NCBI GenBank assembly: GCA_051414845.1
Contig: CP183313.1
Coordinates: 1,922,001-1,986,000 of the forward strand
Source: Simonsiella sp051414845
Lineage (GTDB): Bacteria > Pseudomonadota > Gammaproteobacteria > Burkholderiales > Neisseriaceae
Reading direction: 5' to 3'
Length of the DNA: 64,000 nucleotides
Shown here: piece after piece, positions 24,704 to 34,049 of the stretch
How the letters are laid out: every line of letters begins with the position of its first letter
How positions within the stretch are numbered: position 1 is the stretch's first letter
Translations under genes and position numbers: made by a program
The notes under the pieces: model-generated
Told to the model about the DNA's origin: nothing
The model's input: only the letters and a program-made list of their open reading frames with translations
The model's database searches: none

Positions 24704-26059
24704 TTAACTTTCCGCCACAGGATTTTTCACATGCTCATCTGGCGTATCGTCATTATGTTCCGCCATATATTTGAGTGCCGCCAAATACGATGCCAACATC
24801 GCCGCATACAGCACCAAATACATCACAAACGTCAGCCCCACGCTATCGGGCGGCACGATTTTCGTTACCGCATCTTCCGTGCGCAACACGCCATACACCA
24901 AAAACGGCTGGCGACCAATTTCCGTTACATACCAGCCTGCCAACGTCGCCAGCCAGCCTGAAAACGTCATCAATGCCAATATTTTCAACAACAGCGGCGA
25001 CAATTTTTCAGGCTGCCACTGTTTACGGCGCAACTGCCACCAGCTCGCCCAACTTACCAACAACATCAAACCGCCCACGCCCACCATCACGCGAAACGCC
25101 CAAAACACAGGCGCAACAGGCGGCGTATCTTCAAATTCATTCAAGCCCTTAATTTCGCCGTCCAGCGTGTGCGTCAAAATCAATGAGCCCAAATAGGGAA
25201 TTTTCACTGCATAATCCGTCGTGCGCGTTTGCTCGTTGGGCAAACCGATTAGCGTCAGCGGCACAGGTTTTTCCGTTTCCCACACCGCCTCAATCGCCGC
25301 CAATTTCGCAGGCTGATATTCCTTCGTGTTCAAACCATGCGCATCGCCAATGAAAATTTGCACCACAATTGCCACCGCCGCCACCGTCAAACCCGTGCGC
25401 ATGACCTTACCCGTTGCCGCATTGGCGGTTTTTTTCAACACTTGATACGCCGACAAACCCGACACCAAAAACGCCGCCGTCAACACCGATGCCGTTAGCA
25501 TATGAAAAAAGCGATACGGAAACGACGGATTAAAAATCACCTCAAACCAGCTGGTTACATGCATTACACCGTGTTCATCCACTGAAAAACTCTGCGGCGT
25601 TTGCATCCACGAATCCAGAGCCAAAATCCAAAACGCCGAAATGGTTGTGCCCACCGCCACCACCACCGACGCAATCATGTGCACACGCTGGCTCACGCGC
25701 TCGCGCCCAAACAGCATAATCCCCAAAAAACCCGCTTCCAAGAAAAACGCCGTCAGCACTTCATAGCCAAGCAGCGGCCCCGCGATATTGCCTGCTTTTT
25801 CCATAAAACCGGGCCAATTGGTGCCAAACTGAAAACTCATCGTTACGCCCGACACCACGCCCATCGCAAACGTAATCGCAAACACTTTCGTCCAAAACCG
25901 ATATGCTTTGAGCCAGCCATTGGTATCTGAATTGGGTTTACCGACCTGCGCGCGGAAATACACCACAAACCACGACAGCGCAATCGTAATCACAGGAAAC
26001 AAAATGTGAAAACTGATATTCAGCGCAAACTGCAAACGGCTTAATAAGAGTGTGTTCAT
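24704..26059 (-). CDS. cydA: Cytochrome bd-type quinol oxidase subunit I (CioA/CydA)
   Basis: 451 residues, shorter than E. coli CydA (522) because the quinol loop is short, as in the Cio group. The N-terminal LLSRLQFALNISFHILFPVITIALSWF contains the heme histidine. MSFQFGTNWPGFMEKAGNIAGPLLGYEVLTAFFLEAGFLGIMLFG near residues 74-118 includes the conserved glutamates, and WYVTEIGRQPFLVYGVLRTEDAV near 368 is the second quinol-linked motif, with F where most have W. Upstream on the same strand is the HlyD gene, downstream cydB. No FNR site was identified. Confidence 0.94.
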   Translation of the reverse strand: MNTLLLSRLQFALNISFHILFPVITIALSWFVVYFRAQVGKPNSDTNGWLKAYRFWTKVFAITFAMGVVSGVTMSFQFGTNWPGFMEKAGNIAGPLLGYEVLTAFFLEAGFLGIMLFGRERVSQRVHMIASVVVAVGTTISAFWILALDSWMQTPQSFSVDEHGVMHVTSWFEVIFNPSFPYRFFHMLTASVLTAAFLVSGLSAYQVLKKTANAATGKVMRTGLTVAAVAIVVQIFIGDAHGLNTKEYQPAKLAAIEAVWETEKPVPLTLIGLPNEQTRTTDYAVKIPYLGSLILTHTLDGEIKGLNEFEDTPPVAPVFWAFRVMVGVGGLMLLVSWASWWQLRRKQWQPEKLSPLLLKILALMTFSGWLATLAGWYVTEIGRQPFLVYGVLRTEDAVTKIVPPDSVGLTFVMYLVLYAAMLASYLAALKYMAEHNDDTPDEHVKNPVAES

Positions 26060-26170
26060 GAAGATAAACCCTTAATGTGTTGTGTTTTTTTGTTTCTTAT
26101 TTTTCAGGCTGCCTGAAAACTATTCAGTTCGCCATTCAAGCAATGTTTCAGGCTGCCTGAAACTCGCCAC

Positions 26171-27226
26171 TCACTGCGGCAACTTCACCGCCAAATCCGC
26201 CGTCCAATCCTTGCCGCTATCCGTGCGCACATAACCATTGCCCGTCATGCCGCCTTTAAGCCAGCCGCGCAACTGCTGCGCCGTATCCGTTGTCACTTGC
26301 AATTTCACTTTAAACATCAACTTCGCGCGCTCTTCCTGCGTTTCCACCGCTTTAGGCGTAAACTGCGCATCGGTCGCAATAAACGAAATCTTCGCTGGCA
26401 ACACCACATCCAAGCCGTCCAGCACAATGCGCGCCTCGTCGCCCACTTTCAAACGCGCCATCGCCGCGTTCGGCAAGAAAATATTCATGCTCACATCATT
26501 CGGGTCAAGCACGCTCACCACTTTCGTGCCTGCGCCAATCACGCTACCCTCTTCCACCAAACGGTATTCCACGCGTCCATCTTTCGGGCTGATGATGTTC
26601 ATATCATTGTTTGCCGATTCCGCCGTTTTCACCAAAGCCTCTGCGCGCGCCGAACCCGCTTGCGCCTCGCTCACACCCGCTTGCGCCTGTCCCACCGCCG
26701 CTTGCGCTTCCGATTTTGCCGCTTGCGCTGCTTTGACCGCCGCTGCCGCACCATCGCGTTGCGAACGACGACGTTGCACTTCTGCCGCCGACACCAAATC
26801 TTCGCGTTGCAAACGAATCGCGTTGTCCAACTCCATTTGCGCCACTTTCAACTGCTGCTGTTGCGCCGCAATCTGCGCATCCGCACGCGCCACCGCTTCA
26901 CGCGCTTGCTTTTCCGCCGCTCGCGCACGCGAAATCGCACCATCGGCTTGCAATTGCCCTGCCTGCGCTTCAGCAACGCGGTTAGTGGTTGTATCCGATG
27001 ACAATTGCGCCACCACATCGCCTGCTTTCACGTCGCTGCCCTCGCCCACCAACAACTTGGCAACGCGTCCCGCATACAAGCTCGCCACATCGTAGCGTTG
27101 CAATTCCAAACGCCCGTTGGACGAGGCAATGTGTTCAGGCAGCGCGTTGCGATTTTTATACTGGTAAACAAAAAATGCGCCAGCAGCAACGGCGGCGATT
27201 AGGACGACAATGATGAGTTTTTTCAT
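26171..27226 (-). CDS. HlyD-family periplasmic adaptor (YhiI-like)
   Basis: 351-residue membrane-fusion protein. There is one N-terminal membrane anchor (residues 2-21). The lipoyl half-motif is at SLYAGRVAKLLVGEGSDVKAGDVVAQL, a long alanine/glutamine-rich coiled coil runs from about 80 to 205, and the second half is ISPKDGRVEYRLVEEGSVIGAGTKVVSV. It would link the ABC-2 exporter to an outer-membrane channel. It is the first structural gene after the TetR regulator and is followed by cydA rather than the exporter. Confidence 0.92.
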   Translation of the reverse strand: MKKLIIVVLIAAVAAGAFFVYQYKNRNALPEHIASSNGRLELQRYDVASLYAGRVAKLLVGEGSDVKAGDVVAQLSSDTTTNRVAEAQAGQLQADGAISRARAAEKQAREAVARADAQIAAQQQQLKVAQMELDNAIRLQREDLVSAAEVQRRRSQRDGAAAAVKAAQAAKSEAQAAVGQAQAGVSEAQAGSARAEALVKTAESANNDMNIISPKDGRVEYRLVEEGSVIGAGTKVVSVLDPNDVSMNIFLPNAAMARLKVGDEARIVLDGLDVVLPAKISFIATDAQFTPKAVETQEERAKLMFKVKLQVTTDTAQQLRGWLKGGMTGNGYVRTDSGKDWTADLAVKLPQ

Positions 27227-27416
27227 GGTAATACTCGGTTAGAAGATTTAAAGAAAATTTGAATAAAACTTTTCAGGCTGCCTGAAAATATGTGGCTTTG
27301 TGTAGTGTGTGTGGCACAAACCACGCACGCGTTTTTTGAATATTTGGGAAACGCATGCGTGCGTACCGTACACCCTACTCGTTTACAACTGTTTTCAGGC
27401 TGCCTGAAAACAAAAC

Positions 27417-28025
27417 TTAAGGCGACAACACCGCAGCCAATGCCCAATCCAATCGGCGTTCAATCGCCTCATCGCACATATATTCAGGCAGCGCGTTGGA
27501 CACATTGGCGGGCAAAATGCCCATTTGCGCAAATTGAGCGGTAAACAAAATCGGTGCGGCGGTGGTACACATTAAATAATTGAGTCGCAACAGAATTTCT
27601 TGTTCATCGCATTGCGGCAAACACGTACGCAATAATTGCCCAACGATGTCAAAATGGTTTTGCGAATGCGTGCGCAAAAAATCTTGCACGCTGGCAGCAC
27701 CGTTTTCACAATCCGCCAACATCCGCCGCAGCCACATGCCATTTTCGCGCACAGAACGTGCCAAAAATGCCAACGCTTGGCGTAATTGTTGTTCAGGCAG
27801 CCTGTTTTGCGTGAACACATCGGCATTCAAACGACTAGCAATATTTTGATGATGTTGCTCAAACATCTGTCGCATAAAATCATCTTTATCTTCAAACAGA
27901 TGATGAAACATGCCCGCGCTCAACCCCGCCTGCGTCGCCAGCGCGCGCACAGAGAGTTTGTGATAACCCAAATCGGGATACAAGGCGAGCCCCGCTAGAA
28001 TAAATTGTGTACGCGAATCGGTCAT
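27417..28025 (-). CDS. TetR-family transcriptional regulator
   Basis: 202 residues from MTDSRTQFILAGLALYPDLG at 28023-28025. The N-terminal helix-turn-helix reads HKLSVRALATQAGLSAGMFHHLFEDKDDFMRQMF (about residues 20-54), the classic TetR pattern with the tyrosine position replaced by histidine. The C-terminal ligand domain is not assignable. A longer start 10 codons upstream would run through the palindromic operator at 28039-28056, which argues for the shorter one. It is likely the local regulator of the downstream hlyD-cyd-exporter genes. Confidence 0.9.
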   Translation of the reverse strand: MTDSRTQFILAGLALYPDLGYHKLSVRALATQAGLSAGMFHHLFEDKDDFMRQMFEQHHQNIASRLNADVFTQNRLPEQQLRQALAFLARSVRENGMWLRRMLADCENGAASVQDFLRTHSQNHFDIVGQLLRTCLPQCDEQEILLRLNYLMCTTAAPILFTAQFAQMGILPANVSNALPEYMCDEAIERRLDWALAAVLSP

Positions 28026-28038
28026 AATGAAATAGCAA

Positions 28039-28056
28039 ATTGGACAAACGTCCAAT
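28039..28056. promoter_or_regulatory. Putative TetR operator
   Basis: ATTGGACAAACGTCCAAT: 7-bp perfect arms (ATTGGAC/GTCCAAT) with a 4-base spacer. It lies 14 bases before the regulator start codon, a position that fits autoregulation. Confidence 0.6.
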
Positions 28057-28144
28057 TATAGAGATAAAAGCTTCTTTCAACAATGAAATTGTCCATTTAT
28101 TTTCAGGCTGCCTGAAACGCAGTTCAGCATAGCTAAAATAAGTA

Positions 28145-28254
28145 AGGTGGACAATGTCCACCTACTGAATCACAAATGGAGCGCGGACGTCCCCATCCGC
28201 ATAAAAGCATTTACATGCTACGCTTTCATGGCGGAAGGGAACGTCCGCGCTCCA
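28145..28254. repeat. Two palindromic hairpins between relA and tetR
   Basis: AGGTGGACAATGTCCACCT at 28145-28163 is a perfect palindrome around one base. A larger inverted repeat follows, with GGAGCGCGGACGT from 28178 and ACGTCCGCGCTCC ending at 28254. They resemble other GTAGG-linked intergenic hairpins here. Confidence 0.75.
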
Positions 28255-28274
28255 AATTAAGGCTGCCTGAAAAC

Positions 28275-30464
28275 TCACAATCGCGTTACGCTGCTCACGT
28301 CGCGCACTTCGGTTAATGAGGTTAAAACGCGTGGCAATTCATCCACTTTTTTCACTTCCAAAGTAAAACGCATACTGGCTTCTAAATCGCGTGTTTGCGT
28401 GTGCACGGCGGTTACATTAACCTTGTGGCGTGCTAAACAGTCGGACACATCGCGCAATAAACCTGAGCGGTCGGTGGCGCGCACTTCAATATCAATGGCA
28501 TAAATCTGCCCGCTTTCCGCGTCTGCCCATTGTGCAGACACAACTTTTTCAGGGCTACTTTGCGCCAAATGGTTGAAATCGGGACAGCCTTGGCGGTGAA
28601 TGGAAATGCCTTTATCGCGCGTAACAAAACCGATGATGGCATCAGGTGGCGCGGGTTTGCAACATTTTGCCAAGGTGGTCAGCAAGCCTTCTTCGCCGTT
28701 AATCAAAATGCCGTTTTTGACGCCAGCTTTGATTTTGGATTGTTTCACCATGCTGCTGGCGGTAACAGGCACTGGCACAGGTTCGATGAGTGCGCCTGCC
28801 GCTTTTTGAATGGCGCGCGCAGTGATGTCGCCTTGTCCAATCGCGCTGTATAAATCGTCCAAACTTTTGAAATTGAGGTTTTCACATAATTTATGCAGAT
28901 TGGGACTGGGCTGAATTTTGGCGATGATTTTTTCAAATTGGTGTTCGCCTTGTTCGCGGATGGCTTCGGCGTTTTGCGCGCGAATGTAGCTGCGGATTTT
29001 GCTGATGGCTTTATTAGATTTTACCCAGCCTTCATGCAGCCAGTTTACGGACGGTTCGCCTTCTTTGGCAGCGATGATTTCAACCCGTTGCCCATTCTCC
29101 AAACGCGTGGACAGTGGCACAATTTGCCCACCAATTTTGGCACCACGACAACGGTCGCCTAAATCGCTGTGCAAAGCGTAGGCAAAGTCAATCGGCGTAG
29201 AACCTGCGGGCAAGGACAAAACTTTGCCATGCGGCGTGAGCACATAAATCGTGTCGTTGAATAATTCGGTTTTGAACGCTGCCGCTAAGTCTTCCTTGCC
29301 ACTTTCTGCCATGTTTTCGCGCCAATCCAATAATTGACGCAACCACGCAATTTTTTGCTCATAAGCGGAATTACCTTCGCCGCCTTCTTTGTATCGCCAG
29401 TGTGCCGCCACACCAAATTCATTGAATTCGTGCATTTCGTGTGTGCGAATTTGTACTTCAATGCCTTTGTCTTCTGGACCAACAATCACGGTATGCAAAC
29501 TCTTATAGCCATTGCCTTTGGGGTTGGCGATGTAATCATCAAATTCGCCAGGAATAGGCTGCCATAAGCTGTGGACAATCCCCAAAGTGGTATAGCATTC
29601 AGGCACGCTATTGACCAACACGCGCACAGCACGAATGTCGTACAAGCCATCAAAATCCAGCTTTTTCTTCACCATTTTTTTATAAATGGAATAGATATGC
29701 TTGGGACGACCTGCCACATCGCATTTAATCCCTGCTTGATTGACCGCCGCTTTTAAAGTTTGCACAAATTCATCAATATAACTCAAACGTTCTTCACGTT
29801 TTTCGTCTAATAATTTTGCAATTTCGCGATATTTTTCAGGCTGCTGATGACGAAAACCTAAATCTTCCAACTGCCATTTGAGTTGCCACACGCCTAAACG
29901 ATTTGCCAAAGGCGCAAAAATATCCAGCGTTTCTTTCGCAATATCGCGCTTAATTTGGCTATCAGGCACTTGCGATAAAAAATGCAGCGTACGCGTGCGC
30001 AATGCCAATTTAATCAACACCACGCGAATATCCGACACCATCGCCAGCAACATTTTGCGCATGGTTTCCGCTTGCGCCGCACGTTCTTCGGGCGTAGCAA
30101 GCGCGTCCACTTTAGCAAAATTGGTCAGTTTTTGCACTTCATCAATACCCGCAACCAAAGACGCGACTTGATTACCACACTTCTCAGTCACTTGCTCACG
30201 CCAGTTTTCTAAATAAGTAGAAATATCCGTTAAAACCACCGCCGCCACCGCGTCAGACAATAAATCCATTTCCGCCACAATTTGCGACACCGCCAATAAA
30301 TGCGACAACAAAGGCTCGCCCGCCGCCGTAACCGCGCTTATTGGATAAGTTTCTTGCGCCAAAGACAAGGCTGCCTGCAACAGTTTTTGTTCTTTTTCAG
30401 GCAGGCTGTGCGCATAATCAAGATAGGCTTGTTGGAACTTCGCCAATTCAGGAGTTTCAATCAT
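28275..30464 (-). CDS. relA: GTP pyrophosphokinase RelA
   Basis: 729 residues, (p)ppGpp synthetase of the stringent response. The N-terminal hydrolase domain is degenerate: the HD metal motif is replaced by TD in AAVVLTDISTYLEN, so hydrolysis is not expected. The synthetase domain has GRPKHIYSIYKKMVKKKLDFDG near 255 and the acidic EFDD followed by YIANPKGNGYKSLHT, the RelA form rather than the RFKD of SpoT. A TGS domain starts at NDTIYVLTPHGKVLSLP near 400 and an ACT domain closes the protein (RATDRSGLLRDVSDCL). It would act on stalled ribosomes. Confidence 0.95.
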   Translation of the reverse strand: MIETPELAKFQQAYLDYAHSLPEKEQKLLQAALSLAQETYPISAVTAAGEPLLSHLLAVSQIVAEMDLLSDAVAAVVLTDISTYLENWREQVTEKCGNQVASLVAGIDEVQKLTNFAKVDALATPEERAAQAETMRKMLLAMVSDIRVVLIKLALRTRTLHFLSQVPDSQIKRDIAKETLDIFAPLANRLGVWQLKWQLEDLGFRHQQPEKYREIAKLLDEKREERLSYIDEFVQTLKAAVNQAGIKCDVAGRPKHIYSIYKKMVKKKLDFDGLYDIRAVRVLVNSVPECYTTLGIVHSLWQPIPGEFDDYIANPKGNGYKSLHTVIVGPEDKGIEVQIRTHEMHEFNEFGVAAHWRYKEGGEGNSAYEQKIAWLRQLLDWRENMAESGKEDLAAAFKTELFNDTIYVLTPHGKVLSLPAGSTPIDFAYALHSDLGDRCRGAKIGGQIVPLSTRLENGQRVEIIAAKEGEPSVNWLHEGWVKSNKAISKIRSYIRAQNAEAIREQGEHQFEKIIAKIQPSPNLHKLCENLNFKSLDDLYSAIGQGDITARAIQKAAGALIEPVPVPVTASSMVKQSKIKAGVKNGILINGEEGLLTTLAKCCKPAPPDAIIGFVTRDKGISIHRQGCPDFNHLAQSSPEKVVSAQWADAESGQIYAIDIEVRATDRSGLLRDVSDCLARHKVNVTAVHTQTRDLEASMRFTLEVKKVDELPRVLTSLTEVRDVSSVTRL

Positions 30465-30650
30465 GATAGGCTTTCAAAATAGGCAAATGCAAAGTCGTAT
30501 ATTTTAGCAGTTATTGATTCTTTCGGGCGGGTGGTTTTCAGTTTCAGGCTACCTGAAACACCATTCAGCGTAGCTAAAACTTGAAAAAGCAATCTACAAA
30601 AAGGCTGCCTGAAAAGTTTCAGGCAGCCACAAATCCAATTCAGCCAAAAC

Positions 30651-30686
30651 AAAAATCCCTTGAACCATTAAAGTTCAAGGGATTTT
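30651..30686 (-). terminator. Terminator after rpsJ
   Basis: AAAATCCCTTGAAC, a short loop, GTTCAAGGGATTTT, with TTTTTGTTTT beyond it on the minus strand. It closes the tuf-rpsJ transcript. Confidence 0.88.
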
Positions 30687-30707
30687 CCATGCTTAATCGT
30701 TTACCGA

Positions 30708-31019
30708 TTATTGCACTTTGATTTCAACGTCCACGCCAGCTGGCAAGTCCAATTTCATCAAAGCGTCAGTCGTTTTGTCCGTCCAGTCCACAATGTCCAT
30801 CAACCGCAAGTGAGTGCGGATTTCCAATTGTTCACGCGACGTTTTGTTCACGTGTGGCGAACGCAAGATGTTGAAACGCTCAATTTTCGTTGGCAAAGGG
30901 ATTGGACCTTTTACCACCGCGCCAGTGCGCTTCGCAGTTTCAACGATTTCTTGTGCAGAACGGTCAATCAGGCTGTAATCGTAAGCTTTCAAGCGGATAC
31001 GGATTTTTTGATTTGCCAT
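30708..31019 (-). CDS. rpsJ: 30S ribosomal protein S10
   Basis: 103 residues, full length. Start MANQKIRIRLKAYDYSLID; the conserved GPIPLPTKIERFNILRSPHVNKTSREQLE is present. S10 is also NusE in antitermination. It follows tuf by 20 bases and is followed by a terminator, so the rest of the S10 operon (rplC onward) is not attached here. Confidence 0.98.
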   Translation of the reverse strand: MANQKIRIRLKAYDYSLIDRSAQEIVETAKRTGAVVKGPIPLPTKIERFNILRSPHVNKTSREQLEIRTHLRLMDIVDWTDKTTDALMKLDLPAGVDVEIKVQ

Positions 31020-31039
31020 TATCTCTATATCCTTATGAA

Positions 31040-32224
31040 TTAAGCAATTACGTTAGCCACAACGCCCGCACCAACGGTACGACCACCTTCACGAATCGCG
31101 AAACGCAAGCCGTTTTCCATTGCGATTGGCGCAATCAATTCAACGGTGATTTTCACGTTTTCGCCTGGCATAACCATTTCTACACCGTCAGCCAAAGTTA
31201 CTGCACCAGTAACGTCAGTGGTACGGAAGTAGAATTGTGGGCGGTAGTTCGCGAAGAATGGCGTATGACGACCACCTTCTTCTTTGCTCAATACATACAC
31301 TTCTGCTTCAAATTTAGTGTGCGGCGTAATAGAACCTGGTTTAGCCAATACTTGACCGCGTTCCACTTCTTCACGTTTTGTACCGCGCAACAATACACCT
31401 ACGTTGTCGCCTGCTTGACCTTCGTCCAACAATTTGCGGAACATTTCCACGCCAGTACAAGTGGTTTTTTGCGTGTCTTTCAAACCAACGATTTCAATCT
31501 CTTCACCTACTTTGATGATACCGCGCTCTACGCGACCAGTTACTACTGTACCGCGACCAGAGATAGAGAATACGTCTTCAATCGGCAACAAGAATGGTTT
31601 GTCAATCGCACGTTCTGGAGTTGGGATGTAGCTGTCCAAAGCAGCAGCCAATTCAAAGATTTTTTCTTTGTAAGCGGCGTCGCCTTCCAAAGCGCGCAAA
31701 GCAGAACCTTGAACGATTGGGCAGTCATCGCCTGGGAAGTCGTAGCTTGACAACAAGTCACGGATTTCCATTTCAACCAATTCCAACAACTCAGCGTCGT
31801 CCACCATGTCGCATTTGTTCATGAACACGATGATGTAAGGAACGCCTACTTGGCGAGCCAACAAGATGTGTTCGCGAGTTTGTGGCATAGGACCGTCAGC
31901 TGCTGAACATACCAAGATTGCGCCGTCCATTTGCGCCGCGCCAGTAATCATGTTTTTCACATAGTCGGCGTGACCTGGGCAGTCTACGTGTGCGTAGTGG
32001 CGAGTTTCAGTTTCGTATTCAACGTGTGCGGTGTTGATGGTAATACCGCGTGCTTTTTCTTCTGGTGCTGCGTCAATTTGGTCGTAAGCTTTTGCTGTAC
32101 CGCCGAATTTTTCAGCCAAAATCGTAGTCAAAGCAGCAGTCAAAGTGGTTTTACCATGGTCAACGTGACCGATTGTACCTACGTTTACGTGCGGTTTGCT
32201 ACGTTCAAATTTTTCCTTAGCCAT
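31040..32224 (-). CDS. tuf: Elongation factor Tu
   Basis: 394 residues, GTPase that carries aminoacyl-tRNA to the ribosome. G1 GHVDHGKT near residue 18, the switch region RGITINTAHVEYET, DCPGH (G3), NKCD (G4) and GSALRAL (G5) are all present. The C-terminal barrel ends with GGRTVGAGVVANVIA. AAGGAT precedes the ATG after a leader of about 105 bases. A promoter with near-consensus elements lies upstream, so it does not depend on fusA read-through. Confidence 0.99.
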   Translation of the reverse strand: MAKEKFERSKPHVNVGTIGHVDHGKTTLTAALTTILAEKFGGTAKAYDQIDAAPEEKARGITINTAHVEYETETRHYAHVDCPGHADYVKNMITGAAQMDGAILVCSAADGPMPQTREHILLARQVGVPYIIVFMNKCDMVDDAELLELVEMEIRDLLSSYDFPGDDCPIVQGSALRALEGDAAYKEKIFELAAALDSYIPTPERAIDKPFLLPIEDVFSISGRGTVVTGRVERGIIKVGEEIEIVGLKDTQKTTCTGVEMFRKLLDEGQAGDNVGVLLRGTKREEVERGQVLAKPGSITPHTKFEAEVYVLSKEEGGRHTPFFANYRPQFYFRTTDVTGAVTLADGVEMVMPGENVKITVELIAPIAMENGLRFAIREGGRTVGAGVVANVIA

Positions 32225-32329
32225 GAGCTAAATCCTTATATAAAGAGCGATTAAAAGAACGAGTAAAGCGGAACTGCTTTACACAAAAATCGGGCAACGT
32301 GTTTACGCCGCCCAAAAATGAAAGGCGAG

Positions 32330-32358
32330 ATTATGGGGGATTTTGATAAAAAAATCAA
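32330..32358 (-). promoter_or_regulatory. Promoter of tuf-rpsJ
   Basis: On the minus strand TTGATT (plus 32353-32358), 17 bases, CATAAT (plus 32330-32335). Confidence 0.75.
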
Positions 32359-32522
32359 GTGGATTTTCTTTCAGGCTGCCTGAAAGAGTTGCGTATTTGG
32401 TCAATCATTTTAGCTCCGCTGAATTTCATTTCAGGCAGCCTGCACATTGCCCAAAACAAAAAGTCGGATTAACCAAGAAACAATTTGAATCATCTAACTT
32501 CCCATTTTCAGGCTGCCTGAAA

Positions 32523-33005
32523 TTATTGCGAACCGCCCGTCGCTTTCAATTTGGTTACTTTAATACCGCCAAACAACGAGCGTTTCACTTGCAAATCGTA
32601 GTGCATTTTTGTGCTGACTGTGCCAATTTTCGCCGCGCTCACGGTGGAAATTTCATCATACGACACTTTTGCGCTTTGCCACGGAAAGCTGCTTTTCACT
32701 TTCACATTTTCATAATGCCAATTCATATTGCCTTGCAACAACACCATTGCCGCACGACCTTGTTCCATAAAGCCGCACAATTCATCTTTGCCGCCTTCCA
32801 CTTCCCAAGTGCCAGTGGGCGTTTCTTGGCTAATGCTGACATCAATTTTATCGTCCACCATTTCACAGGCTTCAGGTGGATTTTGCGCGGATTTCAAGCT
32901 GAATTCTTGCAAATATTTTTCTATGCTGGCAGGTTTCATGCTCAAATTGCTGCGAATTAAAAATCCCGCCAGCAATACCGCAATCACAATAGCTGCTTTT
33001 TTCAT
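32523..33005 (-). CDS. Hypothetical exported or anchored protein
   Basis: 160 residues, not recognised. A short basic start and hydrophobic stretch (KKAAIVIAVLLAGFLI) form a signal or membrane anchor. The rest is soluble with two cysteines (CEMVDD near 47, ELCGF near 77) that could pair, and a lysine-rich C-terminal third. GGAG precedes the ATG. It lies between fusA and tuf on the same strand, where the str operon is normally continuous. Confidence 0.7.
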   Translation of the reverse strand: MKKAAIVIAVLLAGFLIRSNLSMKPASIEKYLQEFSLKSAQNPPEACEMVDDKIDVSISQETPTGTWEVEGGKDELCGFMEQGRAAMVLLQGNMNWHYENVKVKSSFPWQSAKVSYDEISTVSAAKIGTVSTKMHYDLQVKRSLFGGIKVTKLKATGGSQ

Positions 33006-33185
33006 GATGATTTCTCCGTGTAGGTTTTAGAAAATATTTCAGGCAGCCTGAAATGTAAAATCATCATAGTACATTTACTTGCAAAAAAGAAAAATAGTTT
33101 AACTTTAATTTACAATATGCATTGATTAAGATAACATTGCGCAATCACTGAGCTTTCAGGCAGCCTGCGCATAAGAATAGAACAA

Positions 33186-33932
33186 ATGAATCCAGAAAAC
33201 CAAAAACTACTTTATGCGATTGCCTTTTTCTTGGGCTGTTTAGGCGCATTGCAATTTGGCGAACCAGACGGCACTTGGCAATTTATTTGGTTCATCGTTT
33301 GGATTTTTATCGCTTTGCCTGTATTGCTGTTGCGCCTATTTGAAGCAGCAAGCGTATGGCGACAATCTCATGGTGTTATCGGGCGTTTATTTGGGTGGAT
33401 TTTTGGCGCATTTCATTTTTTGTTCGCACTAACCATGCTCGGCATCGGGGTAAGCATTATTTTATGGATTTTGTACAACCTATTGATTGAAAGGCAGCCT
33501 GAATTTAAATGGCATTGGTTCAATTTAATCCCTGTTTTGATAATGATTGGCTTGGGCTGGCAATGGTTACGCAGCATTTTTGGCAAACCATTACCCGAAT
33601 TATCTGACTGGTTTTGGATTGAATTTAACGATAACACCGTATTTGTTCGCGCCAATCCGCTGCATAATGAATCGTGGGCATATCAATTTGCATGGGCAGA
33701 TGTGTGCCGTGTGTGTTTTGAAGATGGTGGTTTGTCGCAATCAGATTATTTGTATGTGTGGATTGTGGGGCAAGAAGAGTCGTTTATGTTGCCAACAGAC
33801 GCAAGTGGTAGTTCGGAATTTTTTATAGAACTGAATCGGCGCGGTTTGTTTCCTGATGATTTGATGAAACAGGCGATTGGCGCAACGGATGGCGGATTGT
33901 ATTGTTATCCAAGTTTGGAACAAGAAAAATAG
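33186..33932 (+). CDS. Hypothetical membrane protein
   Basis: 248 residues, not recognised. Four hydrophobic segments fall in the first 130 residues (about 8-24, 30-50, 68-95 and 108-124); the remainder is soluble, with EFNDNTVFVRANPLHNESWAYQF and a serine/acidic-rich tail. The ribosome binding site is weak. It is transcribed against the surrounding ribosomal genes and converges with fusA at the terminator 33963-34000. Confidence 0.65.
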   Translation: MNPENQKLLYAIAFFLGCLGALQFGEPDGTWQFIWFIVWIFIALPVLLLRLFEAASVWRQSHGVIGRLFGWIFGAFHFLFALTMLGIGVSIILWILYNLLIERQPEFKWHWFNLIPVLIMIGLGWQWLRSIFGKPLPELSDWFWIEFNDNTVFVRANPLHNESWAYQFAWADVCRVCFEDGGLSQSDYLYVWIVGQEESFMLPTDASGSSEFFIELNRRGLFPDDLMKQAIGATDGGLYCYPSLEQEK

Positions 33933-33962
33933 GGACAGGCAGCCTGAAAATCTCAAAAACAA

Positions 33963-34000
33963 AAAATCGGATTATCCAAATCATTGGATAATCCGATTTT
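33963..34000. terminator. Bidirectional terminator after fusA
   Basis: AAAATCGGATTATCCAA, loop ATCA, TTGGATAATCCGATTTT: 17-bp perfect stem with A and T runs on both sides. Confidence 0.9.
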
Positions 34001-34049
34001 GTTTTATTTTCAGGCTGCCTGAAAATGCAGGCTGCCTGAAAACACTTTA

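Noticed and set aside
28145..28163. AGGTGGACAATGTCCACCT as a second TetR operator
   Set aside because: It lies about 120 bases upstream and matches the GTAGG-linked hairpin family better than the ATTGGAC site.
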